Shown here in pieces: positions 1 through 11,736 of a stretch of 64,000 nucleotides of DNA. Position numbers and translations under genes: made by a program. How positions within the stretch are numbered: the first letter of the stretch is position 1; every line of letters starts with the position of its first letter. The notes beneath the pieces are model-generated. The model saw only the letters and a program-made list of their open reading frames with translations. It was not told where the DNA came from and did no database searches. This DNA comes from Theristus sp. LFF4_11. Taxonomy: Eukaryota > Nematoda > Chromadorea > Monhysterida > Xyalidae. The stretch covers positions 1-64,000 of the forward strand of contig JASANC010005666.1 of assembly GCA_030248135.1 (NCBI GenBank). The letters are read 5' to 3'.

Positions 1-505
1 TTCTTGTTTGGCACCGAATGAGACACTAGCTTGTATACGGCAGAATCTTGCATGCATGAATACGAAATATTTTGTTTAATCTTGGATTTGTTTCTTTTTG
101 TTTTTTTATATTTACCGGATTTTGGAACGTTCTAAACCAGCGTACATTCGCGAGGAGGCAGTTTTGGCTGACGGATAGGTGCAAGTGATGCATTGAGGTT
201 CGGTGGACACTTTGAGAAATTTGATTGAGTTGACTGGTGGTTTTGTTGATGCTTGTTGTTATCGCCACACACAATTTCTGAAGTGTTCTTTTTTGAATGC
301 TTTCACTGTTGTCCTTCGTTGTCCAGTGATATCGCGTGATCTGGTATTTTCTAGTCCCATTGTTTTTTTTGTTTTGCTCTGTCATTGTGTGCAGGTAAAT
401 GAATTTCTGACATTTTGCAATAAATCTAAATTGAACTTTTTTGAACAACTGTCTAAAATTTCATTGAATATGGTTCAACGCAACTCGAGAAATAACGCGT
501 TGTCT
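1..505 (+). mobile_element. Truncated copy of a Tc1/mariner-like MITE
   Basis: This stretch is a diverged duplicate of the interior and right arm of the complete element at 12578-13327: both carry the same succession of segments from CTTGTTTGGCACCG to CTCGAGAAATAACGCGT. The left part lies outside the window. At the right end the last ~40 bp of the terminal repeat are missing, so this copy is truncated or recombined. An antisense open frame of about 140 codons crosses it, but the corresponding frame in the other copy is broken and I do not recognise it as a transposase. Confidence 0.75.
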
Positions 506-3432
506 GTTATTTTCATTTCTGTTCTTGTCATTTCGTGCGAGCCGGTGTTATATTGTGCCAACATTTTGAACATACATCGGTGTATCGCCGCACTATTCGG
601 TCGTTCAAATTTATTAGAGTTTTTTTCTTTTTAAAATGAGCTCACTCGACACGATGCAAACATGGGTGAAAACGATAAAAATGCACTTTTGGGCAAATTT
701 CAAAACGTTTTATAATACAAAACTGTGTATTTCAGTGTATTGCAGTTCCATAATATCCACTCACTCAAATACTGAAATCCAATGGTTCTCCCATAAAATA
801 AAGTCTTGAAATGGGCCAGGCTGTAAAATTCTCGCATGGAAAAGTGCTCAAAAGGTACATGGTTATAACCGCGTTTACTTGCATTTCACGCACTGAAACG
901 GTGCACGTACAAAATGTTTGTAGCTTTTAGCAAAAATGAGTTGCCAACGAAATTGTTATGTTTTCAAACAGTTCCACAACCATGACGACGAGGAACGCGT
1001 TCTCAGACGCGTACAAAATAAATTAAAAGTTTTTGACGCCAACGATTTTTGAACGCCAAAGAAACAGCGAACTTTTTGAAAGCAATTTCTTGACTGCATC
1101 TAGTGGAATCTGTTTAAAAAACCTCCCATTTCTGTGTTTTTTTCATCAATGCATTTCATTGCGAAGGCTGCAACAAAAAAACCGTACAAACTGAAACCGT
1201 GATTTCGAAAAAAAGCAAGATTGAGACTCCCGCTGTTGTAACGTGGGTCGTGAGCGCGATTTTTTCCCTCTGAATGACGCTTGAAATTTGAGAAGCCACG
1301 CGCGCACTCATGGATCTGATGATGACGCTGAAATTGTACATTTTGTACATTTGTGTTGTTCATTTCAGCGCGCACTCAATCTAAATTTTCCGTCTTTTTT
1401 TCTGTCGTCGCGCGTTCTTGTTGCGCTGCGACGTCCATATGACGACAAAACACTCATATGCGACGTATAAAATTGCATTTTTTATTCGTGCTCGCCTTTC
1501 AACGCAAAAAATGTCAGCATCGTATGTTCCATGAACAAGCCCACATGCTTGTGTGTTTGTGTGTCTCCGTCCGAACATGTGATACCCTAATGTGTGTGAC
1601 TTATGAAAGTGAAAAACCGAGAAGAATTTAGCGTCACATTATGCGGCTTGCCACCATTTTTTTCTGTTCATGGTCCTTTGTGTGCGCTTGTCATGCTTTT
1701 TTTCTGGTTCCGTGTGTTGCCGCTCTGTTATCTCAATCGAACTCTTTTTGTGTCGTTGTGTCCTTTGGTTGCAAACACGTTGAAATAATCGGATTTAGTT
1801 TCTGATGTCCGAACAAAATGTAACAAAGAGTGTGAAATGCTCGCTGATACATATCAGCTTTCAATTCACAATAAGTTCATGATTTTTTTTTCTACGGATT
1901 TACACATTCTGCATGTGGAACTGCAAATCGCAGTTGTGAGGCCACAGAAAAGATGTACAGTATGGCCGAATAAACAAGGCAGTCTCAATCAAGGCGAGAT
2001 TAGTAGCAGACTAGGAGTTGCCTTTTTCAAAAATGATAAAATATCCGCCAATCGAGTGTGCAAGGGGAGAAATAATGCACAGAATAGCTCGAATTACCAG
2101 TTAATTTTTTAAGAAACATGTAAAATTTGATACGAAAATGGGTTTTTGAATCACACGAAAATCTTTTTTTCATTAAAATTTCACCCTGAAAAACGCTGCC
2201 ATGTTTAGTCGGCCATACTGTACAAGTAAACTCCGTTCAGAGCGAATACTGAAAAAACTATCGTTGCACGCAAAGTGCATACGATAACAAACACGGTGGT
2301 CCTGTTGTCTCAGCGCGTCACTTTTCTACAACCGATCGCGTGTCGGTTGCATCAGAATCGATTCGATGGCATTCTCGGCACAAACAAATCACCGCTCAAA
2401 CAGTCGTGCCTGTGACCCCATGTGTCATGTTGTCAAGAACAATGTCTCATAATTAGATTTTTTTCAGTTTTTTTCTCTCTCATATTATCGCAGCTGCGTT
2501 GTTCGAATGCACTTTTTTGCAAAGCAGCTGTTTAGTTTCGTTTCTGTGGTTCCAATCAAGTTTTTTCTTGTCTGAACACAAAAAAATATTTGTCAATAGC
2601 TTGATTCAAAAGCTCTATAATGAAATAAAAGTCAGCTTAACACAAAAAAACTAAAAACCACCAGGAAAGTCGTGTCTGCTCAAAGAAAGAGACAAGAAAT
2701 AGCTGATTATGTCGTGTGAGCGTGGGTTTGAGAAAGACGATTTTTGCATGCTCGCTAACAAAATAAAAAAGTATAACAGTGGTCCAACATGTAACATGAC
2801 ACCACTGTCATGTAAGCAAACTGCACTCAATGCTCTAAGTTTCTTTGGCTCTGTGTTTGTCCATAGTTTTAGAACAGATTCACAGCTCAATTTGAGCATA
2901 AGCTCATCAAAGCGACTGCTGTTCACGATTTCAAAAGTAGGCAGGCTGATTGATTGCCCAATGCATCAGGAATGGTTGAATGGACCAATCAGTGCTTCGC
3001 TGATAATTGCAACCAACCAGCTGATGTAAGTTCACTGCCCAATAAAATGTTACAGATTTATTCACGCACACGGAAGTAGTTTCTCGTGTTTGGGTGGCAT
3101 AATTTCTCTTTTTTGCTTCTGAAAATTTACGATTTTTTCCTTGCGGTATTGAAGTGCAACAGCAACAAAATACATTTGGTTTGATAGTGGTCATTATTTT
3201 AAGTATCGGGTGTCTTGAAATTCTGAGTTCAAATAACTTTCAGTGCTTGTCGCCCGATTTGTTGTCCATTGTCTCCGTCAGAAAAATCAGTCGAATTTTC
3301 AAACAAAAGCCACTTTTATCTCCATCATTGACACACACGTATGATTTGAGCGCCATCGTGTCCTTGTTTTTTGCTCAGACTCAAACCAATAATAATAATC
3401 ACGAATAAAACACGGCTATATTATTCGGAGTA
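506..3432. other. Intergenic, no gene seen
   Basis: AT-rich DNA upstream of the GST gene. Short open frames on both strands look like chance: no splice-linked partners, no recognisable domains. The only structure I can support is the MITE at 1958-2220. Confidence 0.6.
1958..2220 (+). mobile_element. MITE, CAGTATGGCC family, TA duplication
   Basis: Begins CAGTATGGCCGAATAAA and ends with the inverted form, TTTAGTCGGCCATACTG, flanked on both sides by TA (1956-1957 and 2221-2222). About 263 bp with no coding capacity. A TA duplication and terminal inverted repeats starting CAG fit the Tc1/mariner superfamily. Relatives lie at 10265-10335 (fragment), 16910-17122 (decayed), 20172-20435 and 50541-50808. 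Confidence 0.85.
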
Positions 3433-5429
3433 ATGTGGCCGCAAAATGGCACCGTCGACCTGCCGAACGAGGCGTACACGTTGTACTACTCGGACAACAA
3501 GGGCTGGGCGGAGCCGATTCGCCTGTTGTTCGCGTTCGCACGCATGCCGTACGACGATCGACGGTTGACGCACGAACGGTGGCTCGCGATGAAACCGGGT
3601 GTGCGGTGTTGAAGTTATTGCGCGGGAGTTGCTGGAATGAAATGGTTTTGAAAAAAAGGAACACTTTAGTTGAAAGGCTACTAAAATGGCTACTAAGAAG
3701 CCCAGCCGGTGGCTGCTGTAACACCACTATTGCGTTTTAGTGAACCAAAGCTGTTTTCAAACTTTAAAAAAATCGCTTTTCAGAAACAGTGATGGGTGTG
3801 CTGCCTATCCTGGAGGTCGACGGTGAAAAGCAGCTGTGTCAAACTGGTGCTATCTGTCGGTATCTCGGCAAGAAATTCGGTTAGATTCGGGTGGAAAGAA
3901 AGAAAAAAGAAAGCAAGTTTTAGTTTTGTGCGATGATTGAAAGATAACAACTGGTGAGAGAACGGCTGATCGACGAGGAAAAGCTCCTCGGTGGTGAAGT
4001 GGTTCAAGGCGCCGCTGGTGCGACCCTGCGTGGGTTCGAATCCCGCTCGGAATCACAGTGTTTTCCTGTGTTGCTTGCATCTTCAAATGTGGATACTTGA
4101 ATTAAAATAGGCGAAAAGACCCTACGATTTTTGCTCCAGGCCTAGCCGGTGACGATGATTGGACGGAGGCCTATGTTGACATGATGGCCAGCGGATGTTT
4201 GAATTTGTTCAGCCATCTTCAGCCGTATCTGGCGTTGGTTGCGGCGGGCAAAGAGAAAGAAGCGGTCAGTTTAGAAGCGGGAGTCGAAAACGCTCGTGAA
4301 TTTTCGAAAGAACATCCGACACGCTGGTTGGCCAGGCACATGACTGTGAACACGGCACTCTGCTGTCAGTGGTTGGTCACTGTGAAAAGTGACGGAGCGG
4401 TGTACAGAACTCATGACGTGGACGGGACAATAAGTTTTTTTTAATAGAAACGCAAAAAGCTTCTGAAGAAACTTTCAAAAAGTGCATTTTTTGTCAGTGA
4501 CATCAAAGCACCCGCACTTTGGCGGTCATTGTTTAAAAAACACCAAAAACGACAAAAAAAACCACGCCTGGTACTGGCGACGCAAAAAAAATTTCACGAC
4601 CCTTATCCGTGCTGTTCCGTTACTCAATCTACGTCGAATAGCATGGGTCGCTTATTGTATTAGCGAACAGCTCCGAATTGTGTTTGGAATTTTGTATTTT
4701 CATGGATTTGTTTTTCCAGCAACAGTCTTTCGCCAAAGTCAACGACGACCACATACAGCCGTTCTTGCGAGCCTACAAAGCGCTGATGGCTGCGAACGGC
4801 CCGCCAGGCTGCTACGTCACCGGGAACAAGGTGGCGGTCGTATTTTTTGAAAAACAAAACTCACCAGAAAGATCTCGCATTTTACGTTTTTCGTGAAATT
4901 TTTCACTTCACTCTTCACGCAAACAATTACAGTCGAGCTCTATAATACATATGTGGAATCAGCTGATTGGTCGGCCGAGGGGAGGCTGCTCACACTCCGC
5001 ACCCTTCTTTTATTCGTGGATCTGGATACTATTGAAACGTGTTTCTTTTGAATGAGTGTGAATTTCCAGCACCCTTTTGATGCTAAAAATAAACTTAAAA
5101 GGTTAGAGACCGCGAAATTCAGAATTTTTTTATTCAACAGCTCAAAATGCACTTTTGTTTGACGACGACGACGTCGTCGCTTAATTTTTGCGTGTGAACT
5201 GAAAGACAAAAACCTGCCAACAAGTTCTCTGCATTTCCAATGAAACCACCATCGCGCCTCACTCCAGCCGACGTACGCCGACTTCGTGCTGATGCACGTG
5301 ATGGACGTGCTGGAGACGCACGTGCCGCACGTGGTCAAGGCGCATCCGGTGCTCGTGCACCGCCAGCGGATGGCGCAACTGCCCGGCGTCAACCAGTGGC
5401 TGGCCGCGCGGCCGGACACGCCGTTTTGA
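3433..5429 (+). CDS. Glutathione S-transferase, sigma-type
   Basis: Cytosolic enzyme that conjugates glutathione to electrophiles. Five exons join in phase: 3433-3598, 3784-3879, 4140-4264, 4720-4830 and 5268-5429, giving about 219 aa, slightly longer than the usual 200-210. The N-terminal thioredoxin-like half contains YTLYYSDNKGWAEPIRLLF, with the catalytic tyrosine expected in LYY, and the glutathione-binding stretch VLPILEVDG followed by TGAICRYLGKKFG. The helical C-terminal domain includes GCYVTGNK and PTYADFVLMHVMD, and the protein ends near LPGVNQWLAARPDTPF, the usual GST tail. The ATG at 3433 is the first in frame and gives about 12 extra N-terminal residues. Sigma versus the nematode-expanded sigma-like classes cannot be separated by eye. 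Intron 2 holds a tRNA-like sequence. Confidence 0.92.
3984..4055 (+). repeat. tRNA-like sequence (SINE head or tRNA pseudogene)
   Basis: An exact A-box-like TGGTGAAGTGG (3992-4002) and an exact B-box GGTTCGAATCC (4033-4043) occur at tRNA spacing inside GST intron 2. The T stem GTGGG/CCCGC pairs with one wobble. The acceptor stem pairs poorly, so I do not call a functional tRNA. It differs from the CAA-tailed SINE found elsewhere here. Confidence 0.6.
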
Positions 5430-7730
5430 GCGGAGTGGAGATTTTTTTGGGGTGATTTGGGCATTGTGATTGCACTGCAGTCGAACTCTAAATTATAGGG
5501 AATCAGCTGATTGGTTGGGATAACGATATGCATGCGTTGCTGTGGGGGCGGAGTTTGGCTTGCACAGAAAGCGTGCATACCGTAATCCGAACCAATCAGC
5601 TGATTCGCTATAATTTAGAATTCGACTGTACGCTGTGTTTGTTTAAACCTATCAATTTTTCACTGAATATAATACACTCGCTAAGGCAAAAAATGGGATC
5701 AAAATTGCAAGAAAGACATACCTTAGCCACAAATGGCGTGTTTGATTTAGATTGCAACCAAATCCGATAGATATGAATTTCTGATCTAACTGTAAATCAT
5801 AGTTTCGCATGCTCTGTGTTCTGTGAAAAAGTGACAGGTTTAAACGAACATACTTTACGTGTGTTCCAAACTAAACCATCAATAACGGAACTACAATTTT
5901 ACGTGTGTTTTACAGTTTTCTTCTGAACATAATGTATTTAAAAAAAATATGTAAAAATCGACCGATTTGGTGGCTTCATTCCGTGTGCGTGTGACCAGAT
6001 TTATTTTTGTTGTTTTTGTAATGAAAATACAAATAAAAACAGAAAAAAAACAGTGAAGAGGAAAGAGCCTCCAGTTCCGTTCAGAGCTATTGATCTGGTT
6101 TTCTGCGTTTTTTGGTGCGAATTCATAATAAAGTAAAGCCGGAAAACAAAAACCGAATAGAGTTTTAACAAAAACAGAGGCGAACCGCGAAAACAATTGA
6201 AGCCGGAAAAGGCGACTATTTATTTTTTTTGTTCGCTCCCAATCCGACCGGATAGGGGGGTAATTTATTTCTGTAAGGGGAAGGGAGGGAATTGGAAACT
6301 GCATGCAGAAATCTGTGTTGCGTTGCGGTTTTGTTTTCAAAAAGCAGCGAATCATAATGAAAAACGCCACCAAAAAAGATAAATTGACGAAAACCGGAAC
6401 GACGACGGCGACGGGCTAAAAATATCTACATTCGAAAATCTCGCCTGTTTTCATTCAGCTTTGTCGTTTCATGTTTTCAATATTATTGCAACCCTTTGGC
6501 AATGCTGTTCTGTATTTATGAAGCCTTATTGAAAGAATCGTTTGTGTCAATACAATTGTAATAATATAACCCGTTATTTTTAGCCAAAGAATTCCTTGAA
6601 AAATAAACGCTCTTTTGAAGCAAATTTTGCAGACAAAATATTGCCTGTTTTTGACACTGCCAGCCAACTAACGACACCGAATCTGTGTCTTTAGTTTTGA
6701 CTATCGTGTTTTAATTAAAATATTGCCCTCTTTTCGAGTTAATTTTGCATGGAAAAACTCAATTTCATATGTAGCACACATATAGGGGTTCCACACGATT
6801 GGTTTTTATAGTTTTCAAAGTAAACGGAAGTTGCACACAGAAAGTTTATTTACTGGCCGTAAAAATGCTATTTCCACATGGTCAGAACCGTCGTTCTTAA
6901 TGACACCGCGAATCTGACTGGCTGTGCGTGGTGCAGTGCAGTGTTTTTTCAAGTTTGTTTCTCAGTTTTGCTTGTCGGTTCGATAACTGAATCTCAAAAC
7001 TGGTCTACCCCTGGCTGTCATTCATTCTTGTTGCCCCGTATTTGTTATAAAACTCATTACTCGACGGAATTTGAAAAAAAAATTCTGGGAATTCATTAAA
7101 TCCTGCATTCATATTGAAGCAGTCTGCGATGGTGAAGGTTTTGATTGTACAGTTTGCGTTCGCGAGGATTAGGTGATAAATGGAGTGGCTTGCGATGAAA
7201 AAGAGAGCTAATCCACAAAATGAAGGGCACGTTCAGTCCACATTTTATGACGCTGCTTTTATTTCGCTGAAAAAGTCGCCAAAAATGGTTATCCAAACTC
7301 TCAACAAACCATTGCGACACAGACACTGAAACTTCTGCAGTTCGCAGTCTGTTTGAACACAACATTTTTGTCTTTTAGTTTTTTAATCACATGTAACAAT
7401 AACGATCGAAATTATAAAGTTATTGACCGGCTGAGTAAGCCGTCAAAGAACATTTTAAAATCCGACAACCACACGTCGACAAAATAAACCGCTTCACATT
7501 GAAAACATACCATTCGTTCCGTGAAACAACGAAATAACTGCGATCAAAAAAAGAGAAGAATAAAGAGAACTTCTTCAAAATGCGCAGAGAAAAAAGCAAC
7601 ACATGCGATTTGTGACAAAAAGCGGACGAAAGCAACAATACTACTGTTTGAACTGACCGCCAAAACCAACGAAAGAAAAACCACAAACCCAATCAGTACA
7701 AACAAAAAAATCGACGACGGAGCGAAACGA
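5430..7730. other. Intergenic, no gene seen
   Basis: AT-rich spacer between the GST and the small membrane protein gene. It holds the palindromic element at 5478-5628 and, at about 5690-5775, a copy of a dispersed repeat marked by TTAGCCACAAATGG and GTTTGATTT; relatives lie near 27185-27260 and 55795-55890. An antisense open frame of ~160 codons (5891-6373) has no recognisable feature. Confidence 0.6.
5478..5628 (+). mobile_element. Palindromic MITE, CAGTCGAACTCTA family
   Basis: Ends are inverted: CAGTCGAACTCTAAATTATA at the left and TATAATTTAGAATTCGACTG at the right. Just inside each end sits AATCAGCTGATT(GG). Length 151 bp. Related or partial copies lie near 4931-5010, 9243-9330, 12120-12180, 13650-13835 and 27242-27417. 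Confidence 0.75.
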
Positions 7731-8327
7731 ATGGCGGTGTCTCTGCTCATCGTCGTCGGCAGCGGCTTCGCGTTTGGTTGCCTCATTTTGGTCAGCATTA
7801 AAAAATCTTCTGCTTGTAATCACGATTAAACTTTTTTAGCCCAAAATTTTTGTTCAAGCTTGAGTCATTCTTGAGAATTCTATCCGCGAACGAAAAAAAA
7901 CCAACAAAAAAACACCACGCAGGTCGGCATCGGCTACTGGGCGGCGAAAGGCGCGATCGCGATGAACTGCGCCGATGCGGAGCCGTTCATCGACGACGAC
8001 TACTGCGATCGAGCGTACGACGAGTGCGAGCGGACGACAGCCAATCAGCGGACAGCCGACTGGCCAATCAGCGACGAGCTCGCTAATAACGATGATGATG
8101 ACGATCCGTTTTTCCACGGTGGTGGTCGACACGACCGACGAAGCGGCAACAACAACACCGACATCTGGATGACACCGCCGAGCTGCTACGAGCCGCTGGT
8201 GACGCACGCGGAAACGTCGCTGAACGCGCCGCCGTCGTCGTACGCTAATGTGCCGCCGCGCTACGAGTGGTGCTCGATTGATGAACGACGACTTTATGCC
8301 AGGCAACCGTCGGTCGAGCATATTTGA
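7731..8327 (+). CDS. Small single-pass membrane protein, unknown
   Basis: Two exons, 7731-7790 and 7923-8327, join in phase 0 to give 154 aa. I do not recognise a family. Residues 1-34 are strongly hydrophobic (MAVSLLIVVGSGFAFGCLIL continuing VGIGYWAAKGAIAM) and form a membrane anchor or uncleaved signal. The rest is hydrophilic: an acidic cysteine-containing stretch (FIDDDYCDRAYDECE), a run of five aspartates, then a proline/tyrosine-rich tail with PPSCYEP, PPSSY and VPPRYEW. PPRY is a PPxY match, the motif bound by WW domains of Nedd4-type ubiquitin ligases; that role is inference. The frame stays open upstream of the chosen ATG back to 7521, so the true start could be earlier. Confidence 0.6.
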
Positions 8328-9104
8328 CATCAACTGTTGTCTTCTTGCGAAATTTTGAAATTCGCTGATTCGAATTGGAATTGATTCGGGTCGTGTCGTC
8401 GGTGGTGGGTTTTCTTGGTAGGAGCGACCTCCCGCAAATACAATACATTGTGTGAAAGTTTAGTTGAAAACGCATTTCGATGCTCTGCAGTGTGTGTGGT
8501 GTTTTTTATTCGACCGTTTTCAGTTAGTTTTCTATCGCACAACCTCAGTGATAATTTTGTTTGTTCTAACACTTGACTGATTTTCAAAGTAAATTATATA
8601 ATTTTTGATGACTGGCTTTTATAAACAGGAAATATGTCTGCATTTCGAAGTTGTTACCGATTTCACACTTGAATGATACAGTTTTTTTTTGCTGAACACT
8701 GTTGTACTATTATTCTCTTCATTGTTTTATAATTAATTGCACCGGGTGAGAGCGTCACTTGAGTAATGTAGAATATTCGATCTAGAACGAGAACGTGACA
8801 AAAAAGAACGAAACATAAAATGAATTAAGTTTCTGAAAAGTTTTGAAGCTGTAAAACTTCTAGAACAACTGGAAAAACGAAGCGCGTGCGCTGATTTGGT
8901 AAGCAAAGATGCAATTCAAAATAAAAACCGTTGATAATTTTTTCAGTATATGATAGCGAATTGATAAGTATTTGATAGATGAAACGGAACTTGTTGATTG
9001 GAGTATACAGTATTTATTGCGCGGTGTTTTTAGTAAACTCATGTTTTGGTTGCTCTCACTCAAGAAAAAAAAAACCTTTTGAGCTTCTCCAAAACAAAAC
9101 GAAA
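8328..9104. other. Intergenic, no gene seen
   Basis: AT-rich spacer before the first DB-module gene. Nothing recognisable. Confidence 0.6.
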
Positions 9105-10880
9105 ATGAAGCCTTTCTTCTATGCTGCTTGCTTTTTTGTGATTGCTGCTGGCGTTCAGGTGACTTTTGGGTTGGGGTGTGCTTTGGTTTGATCGGGTTTG
9201 ACCGGACGCTTATTAATTCCCACTTCTAGCACCGAAGCTGCAGTCGAACACTATATTATAGGCAATCAGCTGATTGGTTGATGTCACTCTGTGCAGGCAT
9301 TGCTGTGGAGGCGGAGTCTGTTCTGCACTTGGGCTTGAATCAGGCTCAGGATGCTGTTTTCTGAAGAACAAATGGTTAGTGAACATTGACCAACAAACGG
9401 TGTAATTGCTCTCCTCTCATTCACGCTCATTTCAGGTGAATAATATGGACCAACCTTTATTTTCTTTTTTAATTGAGCTCTGTGCCAACAAGAAAGAACC
9501 GAGAGAAAGAAATAACGGAACAAGTGCTTTCGACCAATCAGCTGCTTGTCTGTACTTTTGAGTGCCATGAAGTAGAGCGTCTTTTTCTCGAACTGCGCTT
9601 TTTGGCAAAAACATTGAAAAAGAAAATCCAAATCCCAATTTTTTGAATTAACTGTTTTGGAAACTACCTGTCCACAATTATGCAGGCGCGTGACGCCAAT
9701 TGGTTGTTTTTGAACTGTTGTGAACGTCACCCGGGCGTGCCAGCCGGCTGCAATAAATGGTGCCATTTTGATCGATTCACTCAAAACACGGTTTGGTAAA
9801 AAATTGGGCAGTAAAAATAATCTTCAGCTAGAGAAAAAAACTTATTTTTTTGGATTGAATACTTCCAGGTGACAATCGCGTACGCTCTTTTAGTTGTTTT
9901 GGAATTTTAGAAGGTTCCGTTTCTACTTTTTTTCGACTGTTTTAGTTTTGACCGGTTGATTGGTTTTGCGGTTGGTTGGTCATTTTAGTTGATTCATTTT
10001 GTTCTGTTCCATCCAATTCTGTTCAAACAGCTAAAAACAACATAATATTGTCACTTTTCCACATTTCCTAGTTTATTTCAAACGTTGATTGAATTTGTTT
10101 TGTTTGTTTTTTTTGTTGCAGGCACTAATTTATTTTATTTTCACAAACAACAGCTGACGGCATTGGCGCTCAGCTCCGATCCAACCTGCCCGAAAAGTGT
10201 TGCTGGTTCTTTTTTCTGGTGCGCCGGATTCGGCGTTGATCACCGACCGCAGTGTCGGCAGGTACAGTATGGCCGAATAAAAAGGGAGCCCGTCAAGGCG
10301 GGTACAGTCTTTTTCAAAAATGCAACATAATCCTTCATGTGTTAGGGAGATTTAGCGTTTTCTGTTTGTTGTTTTTTTTTTTTTTTTAACTTGAAATTGA
10401 ATTGTGAAATAGTAATGACAAATTTTGCATGAAACAATGAATTAATGAGCTCATAAGTAGCGAAGACCCACTTTTCGGAACCGCATAGGGGAGATGTCGT
10501 TTGGATCGTTTTGTTGGGACAAATGGTGGGTGTTGTTGCTTTTTTTAAAAAAATCCAACACGTTGATTATTCGCGCACAATAGTCGATGCTGAATGTAGC
10601 TAGTCAGTGGTTTGCGTTCTTGGGGAAATTCTCAAAAGCAACGAGCATTATTTTCACGATTATGTATTTTTTCGGTTTCCAGGCCGGAGTACACCTGACG
10701 CTAGCTGGAGAGCGTTGCGTCGACCTGTGCAATCTGACGCACGGCACTCAAATATTTGTCTCGTTTCAACATTTGCCGTGCTGGGGCATGCTCGAGCGAA
10801 TCAAGACCGTTTTCCGAATGTACGCCGGTCGAAAATTGGCGCTGAATCCGAATTTCATCGTTGGAAATGGAGCAGCTTGA
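9105..10880 (+). CDS. Secreted DB-module cysteine-rich protein, copy 1
   Basis: Four exons in phase 0: 9105-9158, 9686-9790, 10154-10261 and 10683-10880, giving 154 aa. Exon 1 is a signal peptide (MKPFFYAACFFVIAAGVQ). The mature protein carries the cysteine arrangement of the nematode DB module: FLNCCERHPGVPAGCNKWC, later FFWCAGFGVDHRPQC, and AGERCVDLC, with HLPCW near the end. DB proteins are small extracellular proteins of unknown function; the module also occurs with immunoglobulin domains in some nematode surface proteins. The next gene is a paralogue with matching exon structure. The exon 3 donor overlaps a MITE fragment. Exon 3 has a second possible acceptor nearby; the chosen one matches copy 2. 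Confidence 0.85.
10265..10335 (+). mobile_element. MITE fragment at a splice donor
   Basis: CAGTATGGCCGAATAAA starts three bases after the end of exon 3 of DB gene 1 and is preceded by TA. Similarity to the family fades after about 70 bp and no right end is visible. Confidence 0.7.
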
Positions 10881-11736
10881 AGATTTGGACTTTCCTCCAA
10901 TTGAACATAGTTTTTATCATGTACGAAACTGATTAGTTTAGAAGTGAATGAATGGAATGGTCACCATGGTTGGTCAAGCCGCCACATGCCATGTTTGAAC
11001 TCTATATTTATAAAAAAAATTATTTTCTGCGGTGCATTTTGAAAATTTTGCTGTTAAGCGGCATTCACGACGCAGTATTCAGTGACGCGTAGCAGTGGTT
11101 AAACATAGCTACGCGATCACTAAATATAGTGCTTCATGAATGCCTTTTTAATTTTTTGTCGCTACATTACTATTAAATTGAATTATGCTAATTTCAGCCG
11201 CCTGTAACGTTTGAAAAATAATGAGCTTTCGTTAATGTTGCGTTTGAGAAAACCCGTTTTTAAACTGTTTCATGCGTGCAAAACTGAAACGCATAAAACA
11301 ATACAACCAGAAATTCCACTAATTCCTTGCTTGAGATTCCCGAAAAGAATATCCAAAAACAACACCATGTAAAGTACATTATGGCTGAAAAGCATGCAAA
11401 AATTCAAAAGTTACAGTAAATCACAATTTGAGAAACGATACATGTGCGTCAATTGAAAACCCTGAAAACACAGTTATGAAAATCCAGAATACATAATTTG
11501 CCAATGGCTTTGTCTTGCGCAATAATTTATTCACGACTGAACATGAAATGTAAAGTGGTTGAAGATTGTGTGTACAATTGCCTTTTTTGTTGCAAAGAGG
11601 CGTTGAGACATTACAAATGTTGAAGACATTTCTTTCCCAACCGTGATACGCCTGTCGATAACATATTTTTTTTCCATATTTCAAGTTTGACTTTTTAACA
11701 CGGATCCGATTGTGTGTGATTTCACGTGATTCTACA
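10881..11736. other. Spacer between the two DB genes
   Basis: About 0.85 kb of AT-rich DNA. It contains the small palindromic MITE at 11057-11147; otherwise nothing recognisable. Confidence 0.6.
11057..11147 (+). mobile_element. PIF/Harbinger-like mini-MITE, TTA duplication
   Basis: Near-perfect palindrome of about 90 bp: AGCGGCATTCACGA... at the left, ...TCATGAATGCCT at the right, with CTACGCGATCACTAAATA mirrored inside. Preceded by TTA; the right flank is T-rich, so its TTA is shifted by a few bases. Sister copies: 56800-56888, 58810-58901 and a fragment at 61930-61985. Confidence 0.75.

Noticed and set aside
203..634. Plus-strand open frame of 143 codons
   Set aside because: Overlaps a truncated MITE, and the other copy of the element does not keep the frame.
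3984..4055. Functional tRNA gene
   Set aside because: A and B boxes are good but the acceptor stem does not pair, so it is listed only as tRNA-like.
5891..6373. Antisense open frame of 160 codons, Phe/Lys-rich
   Set aside because: Typical of AT-rich random frames; no recognisable motif.
7854..8333. Antisense open frame of ~159 codons, Arg/Val-rich
   Set aside because: Shadow of the sense exon 7923-8327, which has a membrane anchor and in-phase splicing.
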